Assembly (NCBI GenBank): GCA_902729315.2
Contig: LR746268.1
Span: 7,857,501-7,921,500 of the forward strand
Origin: Spirodela intermedia
Taxonomy: Eukaryota > Streptophyta > Magnoliopsida > Alismatales > Araceae
DNA: 64,000 nucleotides
Direction: 5' to 3'
Shown: positions 35,085-46,431 of the stretch, piece after piece
Layout of the letters: the number at the start of each line of letters is the position of its first letter
How positions within the stretch are numbered: the first letter of the stretch is position 1
The notes under the pieces: model-generated
The model's database searches: none
What the model saw: only the letters and a program-made list of their open reading frames with translations
Told to the model about the DNA's origin: nothing
Translations under genes and position numbers: made by a program

Positions 35085-37193
35085 GGGGCCATATTTCTTT
35101 CTCTAGAAAAGAACCGGATCACCAAACGGGGCATGAGAGGGGCAAATATGCCCTATCGCCAACAACTCCTCCAGTTGTTTTCTCAGCTCCTCTAAGTGAG
35201 ACGGTGACACCTTATATGGGGCCCTAGCCGGTGGTTTCTCCCCCCTGTAGTAATTCGATAGCGTGTTAGATGTCTGGCCTCGAGGAAAAATTTGTTGGAA
35301 GTTTTTCAAACATATGATGGTATGAAATTCTTTGAGTAGGGGCAGTACTTGTGGGTGGCCCACCAGCTTTCCTTCTCCTTCCACCTCTCGTAAAGTGACG
35401 AGTTAGGTGTATGCATCTTTTTGCAAATCAGAATTCAACTACATCACAGAAAGAAATTGAGCCTTTGTTGTCTCTTGTGTAGACCCCTACACAAAACAAA
35501 ATTGCTCGCCCTCACATATGAGAATTCTCTTGCAATGAAAAAAAAGAGATAGAACAATCCCTTCTGTCGTGTATCCACGAGTGGCCTCAGATGCTTCAAT
35601 CGTCGATTTTCGTATCCTACCTCTGCCTTAATTGAAGTCGGTGCCCAAAATAATATCAAAATCGTCCATTCTTAGGACTAGAAAATTCGGCGTGTCCCGC
35701 TAAGTATCCATTTGGACCTTACTTGTCAAGTCAACCCTACGGACATTTAGGCTTCAAAATTGACAGCTTTGATTACGTTACTGATCTGAACTAGCCACAA
35801 TCACAATCGGCAGTCCTCTCCCTCAGATAAAAATTTATAGGTCGCCCTAGAATCTATTAGGGCCCTTGTCGAGATATTGTTGACTGTGGCCTCCACAAAT
35901 AATAGTTTCCTTGGGGTAGCTTGAATGACCCTAGTCTGCACTGCATTTACGAGTTGAATGGTATTTAGGTTAGTTAGCTCTTCAATCTCTAGGGGGACTA
36001 CTCTACGCCAGCATTAGGTTGAGCGGGCTCTTGTCATACAACGGTCTGCCTGGTCCAAGTAGTTGGCACTCCGATAGGGTCCTCCATAGACGTGACAGCC
36101 TATCCACTTGGGGCCCTCACCATTTTGAGTCATATTGGATGGCTCCCATCATCCGTGATTGTTACTACGTCCTTTGTTCCCTTGGGCATTTTCATTGTTA
36201 TTATCTGACTGTTGCTGTTGAGTATCAATCAATCCATCTGCCACCATCATCGCATCACGAATATCCTGAGCGCCCTATTGGCGAAATTCATTTTGAGCCT
36301 ACGTTTGTAGTCCTTTCATAAAGTAATGGAGTTTGTCTTCCTTGTCCATTCATGGTACTTCCAACAGGAGTATGGGAAACTTCTCCACGTACTCCTAGAT
36401 GACTCCCATGTGCTTCAGTTGTCACATTGTTATCCAAGTAACTTGTCCTGAATTGGCAGGCCAGAATTATTCCCAGATCTCTTTGGCCAACTCATCTCAA
36501 CAGGTCACTATCAGTCTTGACCTGTTCTCTGACCAAAGTCATCACCATGTCTTGGCATGCACTGCATGAACTAAGCTGCCAAGAAAGACCTCCTCCTCTG
36601 ACGAGATATTTGTATTTAAGTACCATTGTAGATCCCAAAGAAAATTTTCAATTAACATTGCACCCCTCTCCCCCGAGTAGGGTCTAGGCTCCAGCGTTTT
36701 GACCCGAGCTGGTCCAAGGCCTGGACCTTGATCTTAGGGTTTTCGAATATTGCAAGTCCTGGTCTGGAGGTTGCTCACCACCTCCCCCATCTGCCATCAT
36801 AGCTCAGCCATCCATTCCGTAGGCTCTGCCTGTAGTACAGAGATTTCCCTCTATGGGACTGATAGGATGTCACCATCTCACTCGTCTGATCATATATTGA
36901 CCAGAGCTCTTCATCAAGCTTTCTAGAGGGACTCCCTGATGTTCATGGCTTCTTGGGCCTGTTCCTTGTCCATTTGCTCTCGGAAGCTAATGGACTCAGC
37001 TTGCAATACGGCCAGTTGGCCCCCCAGGGTCTCTGCAGTCCTCACTGTGGTCTCTTGCTGTTCAGCAAGTCAGACAATTCGTTGCCCTTAGGTACCACTC
37101 TTACTTAACCTACCCTCCGCCTTCATCTTTTGGCTTCCACTAATAAAGAAGACCAAGAGGAGATAGTAAGGACCAACCTGACTCTAATACCAC
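35085..37193 (-). mobile_element. Ty3/gypsy retrotransposon fragment (gag, protease, start of RT)
   Basis: On the minus strand, a gag-like region (36300-37000) is followed by a protease region near 35640-35900 (NNISTRALIDS; MDDFDIILGTDF) and the N-terminal RT motif (PPARAPYKVSPSHLEELRKQ, then GHICPSHAPFGDPV) at 35090-35270. The rest of RT, RNase H and integrase are missing. At the 5' end, plus 37181-37192 reads CTAATACCACTG, the reverse complement of a tRNA-iMet primer site, directly beside the LTR. Stops interrupt most frames. Confidence 0.85.
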
Positions 37194-37551
37194 TGTGATA
37201 AGGAAGCCGGCCGTTCTGCGCAACTCTTTATCTGAGACTGGGTGATCCGATATCAGCGACCCGAAATATGAACCAATGGATAATCCTTACATATATGGGG
37301 CTAGGGTCTCTCTTTATGGATGGCCCCTGGCCACCATTTCCTACATTCCGGATGACATTATCGTTTCGTATCGGGGCTTTGGGTTCCCACGTCAGCATCA
37401 TGCCCGACACTACCTTGACTCCTTTTGCACCGGCGTGCGCGTACGCCGCGGGTGCGGCGTTGTCGTGTGCGGACCTCCTGCTGGCTCCCGTGCCGCTGCG
37501 CGCGGGTGTGTTGTTTCCAAGTGTGGTTACTATGGAGGGACCCTGGTAACA
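37194..37551 (-). mobile_element. 5' LTR of the gypsy element, inserted in an APC8 exon copy
   Basis: 358 bp. In element orientation it starts TGTTACCAGGG and ends CCTTATCACA, so it has TGT/ACA ends, and the primer site lies directly inside. Directly outside (37552 on) the sequence is APC8 exon 2, so the element entered the duplicated exon. The other LTR was not found. Confidence 0.75.
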
Positions 37552-38260
37552 GTGGAAGTAGATTTATCGAGGAGGTAATAGTCCGCACACTCGTCAATCT
37601 GGCCCTCGGCAGGACACCCCGCCCAAGGGCGTGGCATAGAACACCTCGCTACGCGCGCCAGGGCCGGACTTGCTGCGCTGGAAGTTGGACCCATCTCGAT
37701 GTGTTGCAGTAAATGTGAGCACCGACAGACACAAGGATTTACTAGATGTGAACGAAATACAGAAGAATTCTACTAAAAAATGAAGTATCTGACCTTATTC
37801 CTCAAATGAATTCACTAATCAGCAACTAGTCACCTCGAGAAAATGTGCCCAGGGACCACCTCGGGGAACTTGCAAACATTTCCTCTTCTTCCGCCTGAAC
37901 CGATTCGTGAGCTGAAACTATGTGGCTATTAGGCCGATGAGAATTCGTCCGTTCTCCTGTGGACCCCATCCGCATTTAATGCGATCGTCTTCTTCTGCAC
38001 AGTCTCCATATTTGCTGAAATACTTTTGCCTCGTGCTTACTTCAAAAATTACGTGCCCAACAGGATGCCCACAAGTAGTTCTCCCATCCTAATCAACAGC
38101 CTAGATGGACAAAAAGAGTTGCAAGGAGAAGCAACACCAGCGCCAACTAGACCTGCTTAACAGGAAGAAGTTACCATTTTGAAGCGGAGTACAGGCACCG
38201 GTCTCCGAGCTGCCGGATCGCCAACCGGAGTTCGTTCTTTAAGCTCTCCTTCGAACCCAT
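37552..38260 (-). pseudogene. APC8 fragment: exon 1 plus pieces of exon 2
   Basis: Exon 1 (38260-38175) is open, MGSKESLKNELRLAIRQLGD, with a good donor. Intron 1 and the first ~25 bp of exon 2 follow to 38064. A 361-bp solo LTR (37702-38062) then interrupts. More exon 2 (37701-37552) matches the true gene at about 12135-12303, about 95 bp being lost. The gypsy LTR cuts off the rest. It lies 322 bp from the NPF-C stop, matching the NPF-A to APC8 spacing. Confidence 0.88.
37702..38062. mobile_element. Solo LTR in the APC8 exon-2 copy
   Basis: 361 bp with ends TGTTG and CAACA. The flanking 5-mers are CGATG (37697-37701) and GGATG (38063-38067), a target-site duplication with one mismatch. No internal retroelement sequence. 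It interrupts sequence that otherwise matches APC8 exon 2 on both sides. Confidence 0.75.
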
Positions 38261-38582
38261 CTCCCTCCACAACCCTGCTGCGTCTCTCTCTCTCCCAGCT
38301 TTCTCTCTTTACTAACCGAGGCCCAGAGGGACAGCCGGGAAGGGAAATCGCCGGCGATACCTCGCAAAGGGCTTTTCAAGTTTCAGTCGTCAGTGAACCG
38401 GAGGGAGTCTGCGGTTCCGTTTGGATTGCAGGAAAGGGTGAAATCGGGAGTGATTCCCCGGACACCTTAAAGGGCCCACAATCAGGCACAACAATCCCCG
38501 AGCACAACGCCTAGCCGCTTTATCATCATCGAAGTCTTCTTGACGAAGTCTGAATTACGAGGGTTAACACTGCAAAACATCT

Positions 38583-40574
38583 TCAGGCAGCGCCGCTCCC
38601 CTTCTTTCTCTGCTTGTAGACGAAGGAACGAGCCAAGTAGAGGTACAAGAGGAGCTCGACGGAGCTCAGCGCCGCCAAAAACCAGTAGAAGTAGTCGAGG
38701 TGGGCACGATTCAGGTTGTCGGAGAACCAGTCCTCCCCCCACCAGGTGCTCACGTTCTCGATTACCAAGATGAAGAAGCCGCTGATGAAGCTCCCAACGC
38801 CGAAGATGCTCAGATAGAGGGCGAAGCCCAAGCTCCTCATCGAGACGGGCACCTGGTCGTAGAAGAACTCTTGCAGACCCACCACGGTGAAGACGCTGGA
38901 GACCCCGAAGAGGACATACTGAGGAACGAGCCACCACAGGCTCATGGGGATGGCGACGCCAGGTAAGTCTACCAGTCCGAGGTCTCTGGCGGTTTGGAGC
39001 CTCTTCGTCTCCACCTTGGCGGCGATGGCCACGGCGAAGATTGAGAGAACCATGCCGACGCCGATCCTCTGGAGCATCGTCAAGCCAGAGGGCCGCCCGG
39101 TGAAGGCTCTGGTTATAGGGACGAAGAGGCGGTCGTAGATGGGCACGAAGGCTAGGACGGAGAGGTGGATGAAGCTCTGGAGCGCCGCAGGGGGGACGAG
39201 GAAGGAGGGGGTGATTCTTCTGTCCATGGTGCTGCCCTGCTTCGTGAAGAAGGTCGTGGACTGGGCAAGCACAACGGCGTACAGCAAGCAGGTTACCCCG
39301 ATTGGGAGCAATCTGAGGACCGCTCGAGGACCCTCTGCGACACCCTCCTCCTCCCCGTCAGACCTGCAGAGTGGGAACCCCATGAGGAATGAGAAGATCA
39401 TGTTTACATTAGAACAGGCTTTTCCAGGGTCCGGAGGATCCTTACCCCCCACGGAGGAGAGCTTCCTTCGCTTCTTCGTGGGGCGGCCCACGCTGGCTGC
39501 TCGAGAAATTGCAGTCGGCTCCGGCGAGCTGCGCGAGGGGGTTCTTGCCGGAGGGAGCGCAGTAGCGGTAGGTCCTCGTACCGGCCAAGAAGAGGACGAG
39601 GGAGATCGCCATGGAAGCACAAGGCAGCCCAAATCCGAGTCCCCAGCCGATGTTGTCCTGGACGTAAGACATCAGCAGCACCGTGAACGCCATGCCACTG
39701 CAGACCCCGAAGTGTAGCCAGTTGAAGAAGGAGCCCCTGGACCTGCACTCTTCTGGGTCGTCGCCGTCGAACTGGTCGACCCCAAAGGCCTGCGTGCAGG
39801 CCTTGTGGCCGCCCTGCGCGACAGCCACCAGGTACAATGCGGAGAAGAAGAACGCAATCTGGAATTGGGAGGGGAGGCAGCTCTCCCGGCTGCCGCTGTC
39901 GCTGCCGCACTCCGGTGGACGGAGCGACGGCGCCACCGCTGAAGCCACCAGCATCGCCAGACCCTGCAGGGATGTAGATCATACGGCAGAAGGGTATACC
40001 CGATCTACGGTGAGTAAATTCTTCGTCGCGTAAAACCAGTAGCCCTTCTTTTCAAGGTACAATTAGACGAATTTGTAAGCAATATGGCGAGGATTTGTCA
40101 AGGGTCTGACCACAAGACGATTTCGGATGGAGAGCAGGAACGAACCAGGACGTAAAGAAGGGAGGATACGACGGTGGTGCGGTAGCGCCCGAGGAAGTAG
40201 TCGCCGATGAATCCGCCGAGGAGGGGGAGCATCAGGGACACCCCGGTCAACGTGTTCATGTTGGCGGCGGCGGAGGCAGTGGACTCCTGGAATGGTCCCG
40301 TCAGGTAGCTGATGAGGTTCATGGAGATGCCGGTGTGGGCGAAATGCTCCGACAACTCGGCCCCTTCAGCACAATGGCGGTGGCGGAGATTTTGGTCACT
40401 GGTGGTCGCCGTGTCTCACTGAAAAGCGGAGAAAGAAGACGGTGGCGGGAGGCGCTTACCGATGATGAAGGCGGCGGAGGGCCAGCCGCCGGCGGCTCCC
40501 CGGGAGAAGATCGGCTGCCCGAGGTGGTCGACGACGCCCTCTATCGGTAGCGGGGCGTCCTCCTGTGTTTCTAT
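38583..40574 (-). pseudogene. NPF: NPF-C: near-identical twin of NPF-B with lost start codon
   Basis: Exons 40574-40460, 40363-40146, 39963-39446 and 39363-38583 are all open and differ from NPF-B at only a handful of codons. The one clear lesion is the start. Where NPF-B reads ATG GAA ACA CAG, this copy reads ATA GAA ACA CAG (plus strand 40572-40574 is TAT, not CAT). No in-frame ATG was found in the preceding ~75 bases, and the next inside the gene is in MNLISYL after TM1. The TM1 motif reads E-L-S-E-H. It would otherwise be a 543-residue NPF transporter. Initiation at a non-AUG codon or from an added 5' exon cannot be excluded, so this is a probable, very recent pseudogene. Confidence 0.82.
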
Positions 40575-41618
40575 GGTGAGTCCTCCGGTGGGGGATCTGA
40601 CCAGTATGTGACGATTAGGTTTCCACGAGGTTTGAGGAGGAACTAGGAAATCTGTTTATGGTTGTCTGTGCGTGGAGTCCCCACTTGACCATAATGGAGA
40701 CCCGACTTAAATCACTCACTTCTCTGACGACTTGGGCTCCTGAAGGATTCCCCAGAGCCTGATGGAGTACCAGGAACGTCGAATAGAGTCTAAAAAATAC
40801 CACTGCTGACAAACAGATATTTTGTAGTGTGGGCCAGGTCGGGGGTGGTCCAGTCGGATGATGGGCTGGGGGGAATCTTCCGACTGGATCGCAGGTGTCT
40901 GTCTTTTTATTTCCTAATGGACTAAAAACAGATATTTCCTACCGAATGGTGTAGAGAGATGTAGCTTCACAGGTGTTTGTCTTTTTATGACTATCTTGAT
41001 GGATCGGTTGGTACAGTTCTACTGGCCAAGTTTATTATTTTCTTAATTTTTTCATAAAATGATGTTGCTCACTACTCATTTGAGTTGAGGCAACTCTCTT
41101 GGAGCAGCTACTTAGGTAGACAAACGTTTTTGTATTCTATCTTGTTTTTATTGCTATTTTTAGATTATAATAATATCAAGGTCTAAGGGTGAGAAATTAT
41201 AGTAATACAATATTTGCTATAGTTTTGTAATTATGTCCTCTTATATTTCTTCACCTATAAGTTTTTTGGATCCCTCAGTTCAGCATAAGTGAATCTGAAT
41301 AACTGGATCCAATCCACTAGATTTATGTCAATATAAATAAATATAATAGAGTCATCATTTTAATTATATTTTTCATTTGTATCCTTTACCTTTCTCTCTC
41401 CTCTCTCACAAATAAATATCTCTTTGCTGCTGCCACCTCCGATGACTAGGGAACCTATTCTTCTCTAACAACTACACCATGGTATCATAGTACTGTAGGT
41501 GACCTTGTTCCACTCTTATTGTTCATGTAGATGCCACTTCTTGGGCAGATCATCTTACTCAAGGAAGAAACCTTTTGTTTGCCTTAATTTATGTAATTCA
41601 GTTTTTTTGGTCCTATTT

Positions 41619-42005
41619 TGAACAATTTGTTGTTGTCCAACCACTCTAAAGGTGATTTTGAACTCTTTTATCTCTCTACTTACTGCTTGGAGGTGAGAGA
41701 GCATATCTATTCATAGTGAGAATGGTGAATTCTAAATTATTCTATACATAACCCTTAATTCTTGATTTGGTCCCATCTTTTGAGGAGATTGGGAGCATGA
41801 CATTTACTAGTTGAACAATTTGTTGTTATCTAGCCACTATAAAGGTGATCTTGAACTTCTTTATCTCTCTGCTTACTACTTGAAGGTGAGAGAGCATATC
41901 TATTCATAGCGAGAATGGTGAATTCTATATTAGTCTAGACATGACCTCTTAATTCTTGATTTCATCTCATCTTTTGAGGAGATTTGGAGCATGGCATTTA
42001 CTAGT
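41619..42005. repeat. Two tandem 193-bp units (NPF-C flank)
   Basis: Same pair as 27461-27847: units 41619-41811 and 41812-42005. Confidence 0.8.
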
Positions 42006-42128
42006 TGAGCACAACATTTATTAGCTTAAATCACTAACTTAACATTTTCAAATTACATTTGAAAAAGAACATTATAATTAAGACATGGTTTTAGAGTATT
42101 ATGACTTCATAAATCAATGAAAATTACA

Positions 42129-42379
42129 TTTATTAGCATATCTATAAGTGCTTGTTGGCCAGTGGATTCCCCCCTTTTAATAGTTTTATTCATTTATTTA
42201 TTTTACTTTCTTTTCTCTTGAGAAAACGAATATAAAAATAATATAAAATCACATAATTAACTATAAATTCACATTTATCACATAAAAATCAATTTTTTGA
42301 ATTAAAATCAAATATAAAACTATTTATTATGAGTTAATACATACATAATTTATTGAACTAATCATTAATTCATGAAAAT
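42129..42379. other. AT-rich spacer
   Basis: Very AT-rich, no supported feature. Confidence 0.4.
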
Positions 42380-42850
42380 AGATATTTGTCAAAGGGCTAT
42401 ATCAAGAGGTATGTAGATGCATGTCTTACTTGACAGAAGAGCAAGTCCAAGTCCCTCTACCTTGTTGGCCTTCTTCACCCCCTCTCTATTTTGAAGAAAA
42501 TATGGGCTGACCTCATAATGAATTTCATTGAAGGATTGACTAATTTAATCAAGTTCAATGCAATCTTGATCATACTAGATCAACTAAGAAAATACATTCG
42601 CTTATCTCCTTTCCAACACCTATTGATTTCCAAAGATATAACTTTAATTTTTATCCAAGACATCGTTTAACTTCACAATTTTTTGAAATCCATTCTCACT
42701 GATTGAGATAGAATCTTTATAAGTATTCTTTTAAAGGAACTTTTCAAATTATAAGAGATGACTCTTTGTCAAATCAACTCATATCACTTACATACTAAAT
42801 TGTCAACTAGATAGTAGAGACTTATTTTTGTTAGGTTTGATATTGATAAG
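42380..42850 (+). mobile_element. Gypsy integrase core fragment
   Basis: The plus strand reads KGYIKRYVDACLT, VGLLHPL, IWADLIMNFIEGL, NAILIILDQLRKYIRL and DRIFISILLKELFKL, the zinc-finger-to-core part of Ty3/gypsy integrase. Internal stops are present. The sequence leaves the integrase frame near 42840, where a different repeat begins. The C-terminal part resumes at about 44810. Confidence 0.8.
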
Positions 42851-44809
42851 TGAAGTACCAAGAGGGGGGGTGAATTAATTTCCTATGTTTCTCTACATAC
42901 CAATGCTATCTTGACATGTATATGTTGACATATTTTAACACAATATGTCAATTCTATATCATAGTTTACCTAAAACTCTTTCTTTATGTCATGAGGTCAC
43001 TCTAGTCTTTCTCTCTCACTAGTAAAGATGATAGATAGAGACTTTTATACTAGTTTACCCTCTCTTGGGCTACCTTCAGTATTAAAGGATCTCCTTACCA
43101 GATCTTCACTATCTCACTAGAGGTACAACTAATGGCACGAGCTCATATCTCTCAAATAGTATTATTCGATCTTCATAGAGATCTCACCTCTCACAAGTAG
43201 GTCTTCACTTTCAACAACACATGCCTAAATCAATTGTACACTTGTCCTCAAAGAACAACGCCCTCCACAGGCGTATTTTGACTCTCATCACCTTGTGCCT
43301 TAGCCTTACCCTCTCTCCAATCACCACTCAAGTTACCTTAGGGCTTGATGGAGATAGACAACCTTCAGTTCAATTGTTTGATTCGTCAAACACCACAGAT
43401 GATTAAGTAAGATGAAACTTTGAACCCCTCTTTGAGATGCATGCTAACTTTGTTGTAGAGGGTTAAAGTACAACTTATTCTCAAGCTTGTGTTTTAACCT
43501 TGATTTTTCTTCAACTCATCATTTTTATACTCTAACATATCTCTATCATGTCAGGATTTGAAAATGGTCATATTAATTTAAAAATCTTCACGTTGCTCTA
43601 CCAACATTTTGGTGACCTTTATCTACTTTGCACTTCCAAACTTTCTACTCTAATAATTATTGTCCAAGATATTGTGTCCAAAAACTTGTAATTAATCAAT
43701 GAAAATTTTCTCTTTCTATGTTGTGCTTAGAGGAGATCATTTGGCGTACCTTTGGTCCACATCTTCTACTAACAAGTTACCATCTAGAATCCGTACTTTT
43801 GACCTTTGGTCATACTCTCAGATTTTTCAGCTCGTAGGTATGTTATCCTTGACATTGTGTTTGAACATTGGCAATTGATTTGATCATAGTTATCTTCAGG
43901 GTCAAGCTAGGATGATATTGTTGAACTTGTCATTTTGTCGATGAACTATAATGATGTGTTCTCATCTAGGGTGTATGAGACTAATATTGAGTTCTTTATT
44001 GCTTCGAAATGTGCAGATTTTTCATAAATGATCTTCAAAAGTTCCTTCTCAAGATTGGTGATACTTCTCAAAAGTTCCTTCTCATATAAGACATGAGTTT
44101 GAGTCCTACTTTAGTCACTGATCATGTATTTTTGTTTTGAATATTTGATCAACTTTTCACATTATTGCTATAGTGTTCTTGATTTCGAATTCTGCTCGTG
44201 CTTTGATTTGACTATTTCAATTGTCATTTTTCTCACTTCCACATGACTTGCTTCATAAGTTTGAATCTCATGTATGTCATTGTGTTGTTGATTTTTCAGA
44301 CATATTCCAGGCTAATACTTCTATCTTCACATTGTTGAGGTGTCATAAATGAATCTCATAGATAACTTTACTTTTCAAGAATATACATGAAACTTCGTCA
44401 TATTTGTTGACATAAATTATTCTACACTTATATTTCTAGAATATTACGATGTATTATTTCAACATAGAAAGGTATCTCAAAGGTGTCACTCTTTGGATTC
44501 TGTGTTAGCCATAGAATTGTAGAAGACATCAACAATATATATGATTTAAATGTTTGTCAATGATATTTAACTTATCATATAAACAATGATGACGATTCAA
44601 TATAATATTTTTTTATGAATGATTCATAAATTTAATTTTCACTATATGTTCAAAACCAAGGACATCTACAATCTTTGCTACTTTTTCTAATGATTGTCTA
44701 CATTAATAGAGCAGCTAGCTAGTGTGAGCCGAATTTTAATTCAATACCAATCTTAATTCATTATAGGGTCATAATAATTCACAATTTTTTATAGGCTTGA
44801 TTTGTCTAC
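42851..44809. mobile_element. Unclassified insertion splitting the gypsy element
   Basis: About 2 kb between two gypsy integrase pieces of the same orientation. It starts near a G run in AAGTACCAAGAGGGGGGG followed by TGAATTAAT, a motif I associate with plant repeats but cannot classify. No open frame with a known domain and no clear terminal repeats. About 100 codons of integrase are missing across the gap, so a deletion accompanied it. Confidence 0.5.
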
Positions 44810-45400
44810 CCTCCTTCAATGTGAGTCATACTTGATGAAAACAGCTAATCTCAACTACCTCCAAGATCAGGACACATCCCATGACCAGCTCAAGTAATAC
44901 CTGACCAAGGCTCAGGCTCTAATGAAGGCGCGCATCAATCATAGATGTAAGACCTCAACTTCGAGGAAGGGGACCTCATTTGCCTCTAATTTTCCCGTAT
45001 TGACAGAGGTCCCTTGGGAGGAGACCCTACGAGAAGCTAGCACAATACTATTTCGGCCCATTCAAAGTTCTCAAGTTTATTTGGCCAGTGTCTTACCAAT
45101 TTGATCTCCAGGCCACATCGAATATCCATCTAGTATTCTAGATCTCTTAGCTAAAGAAGACAGACGCCTCCACATGTCTAATCGGCCCACTAAGGTTGAA
45201 TGAAAATCATGGGACATGCAACCGTCTGAAATCTTAGTTGTCTGTCATGAACGGTCAAAGTCAATAGTTTTCATTAAATGATAGGTGTTACCCACTTCCG
45301 AGGCCACTTGGGAATCAGCTCGTACCATCCGTGAATAATTTTCCAAATTCAGATTGAGGATAAGGTGAGCCTCATAGGGGGGGAGTATTATTGTGGCACT
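44810..45400 (+). mobile_element. Gypsy integrase C-terminus, chromodomain-like tail and LTR edge
   Basis: Plus-strand frames read DLNFEEGDL, QYYFGPFKVLKFIWPVSYQFDL, then NIHLVF, and near the end FQIEDKVSLIGGE, the usual tail of chromodomain-type gypsy pol. A purine tract (about 45375-45386) follows, with an LTR-like start (TGTGGCACTTAGG, near 45392). The LTR is cut by a CT tract and an APC8 fragment. Same orientation as the 42.4 kb piece. Confidence 0.78.
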
Positions 45401-45501
45401 TAGGAGGCTCATTCGAGTCCCTTCCCTCTTTCCTCTTTCCTCCCACATGTTATCTTCCTCGTGTATTCCTTTGTTTTGAGTTAAGCTTCCATTACTGTCC
45501 A

Positions 45502-45504
<3 letters not shown>

Positions 45505-45567
<63 letters not shown>

Positions 45568-45570
45568 CTC
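45505..45570. repeat. (CT)n microsatellite, longest in window
   Basis: About 30 CT units with one interruption near 45565. Lies between the gypsy LTR edge and an APC8 fragment. Confidence 0.9.
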
Positions 45571-45589
45571 TATCTATCCATCTCTCTCA

Positions 45590-45808
45590 CTGGCAGAGGA
45601 TCGAGGCTGGTCCTGATCGATGCCCCACATGTAGTTCCCCCGTCCTAATCAACACCATAGGCAGACAAAGAGTTACAAGTAAATCCAACCACAACAAGAG
45701 CTGCTTAAGAGGAAGAAGTTACCATTTCGAAACGGAGTACAGGCACCGGTCTCCGAGCTACCGGATCGCCGGCCGGAGCTCGTTCCCGTACCTCTCCTTC
45801 GAACCCAT
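45590..45808 (-). pseudogene. APC8 fragment: exon 1 with stop, intron 1, edge of exon 2
   Basis: Exon 1 (45808-45723) keeps the ATG and donor but has CAG to TAG after MGSKERYGNELRPAIR, a nonsense change. Intron 1 and about 50 bp of exon 2 (to about 45592) match the true gene near 12370-12500. It lies 292 bp from the 46.1 kb NPF fragment, keeping cassette spacing. Confidence 0.88.
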
Positions 45809-45829
45809 CTCCCTCCACACCCCTGCTGC

Positions 45830-45862
<33 letters not shown>

Positions 45863-46100
45863 GACCGGGGGCCAGCAGGACAGCTGGGAAACGGAATCGG
45901 CGGCGAGACCTCGCCGAGGGCTTTTCAAGTTTTAGTCATCAAAGTGAACCGGGGGGGAGGTGAAATTGGAGTGATTCCCCGGACACCTTAATGGGCTTAT
46001 AACGGAGCCCAACAAGGCCCGGCACAACGCCTAGCCGCGTTATCATCATCGTGGTTTCTGACAAAATCAGAATTACAAGGGTTAACACGGCAAATCCTCT

Positions 46101-46430
46101 TCAAGCGGCGCCGCTCCGCTTCTTTCTCTGGTTGTAGACGAAGGAACGAGCGAAGTACAGGTACAAGACAAGCTCGACGGAGCTCAGCGCCGCCAGCACC
46201 CAGTAGAAGTAGCCGAGGTGGGAACGGTTGAGATTGTCAGAGAACCAGTCCTCCCCCAAACAGGCGCCGACTTTCTGGATTACCAAGACGAGGAAGCCGC
46301 TGATGAAGCTCCCGACGCCGACGATGCTCAGATAGAGGGCGAAGCCCAAGCTCCTCATGGCGGCTGGTTCTGCTGCTCTGTCGATCACCGAAACAAGGAA
46401 GTTACTGATAAAGCTCCCCATCCTGTTGAG
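46101..46430 (-). pseudogene. Chimeric 3' NPF fragment
   Basis: The last ~90 codons are A-type NPF (AMRSLGFALYLSI, GVGSFISGFLVLVIQK, ending FVYNQRKKRSGAA). Upstream, 46365-46424 encodes GSFISNFLVSVIDRA, which is E/F-type sequence from the same helix region. The same helix is therefore present twice, first E-like then A-like. Beyond 46432 comes APC8 intron-2 sequence. A dead junction product of unequal recombination. Confidence 0.8.
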
Positions 46431-46431
46431 T

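Larger units (their letters stand above)
38546..42128. repeat. Segmental duplication, NPF-C copy
   Basis: Pairs with 24500-27970. Homology starts at GAAGTCTGAATTACGAGGG and ends near 42128 at GACTTCATAAATCAAT. It includes the gene, upstream flank, primer-site remnant and 193-bp tandem pair. It keeps about 116 bp (41057-41172) of shared NPF 5' flank that the NPF-B copy lost. Confidence 0.9.

Noticed and set aside
34586-35195. Frames of 160-182 codons in the GC-rich block at 34.6-35.2 kb
   Set aside because: Biased composition and overlap on both strands; one runs into the gypsy RT scrap. Not a gene.
38583-39632. 349-codon continuous frame through NPF-C exon 3 and intron
   Set aside because: The upstream part is out-of-frame exon 2 plus an intron without stops; splice sites match the other NPF genes.
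45391-45648. Open frame through the long CT tract
   Set aside because: Ser-Leu repeat produced by the microsatellite.
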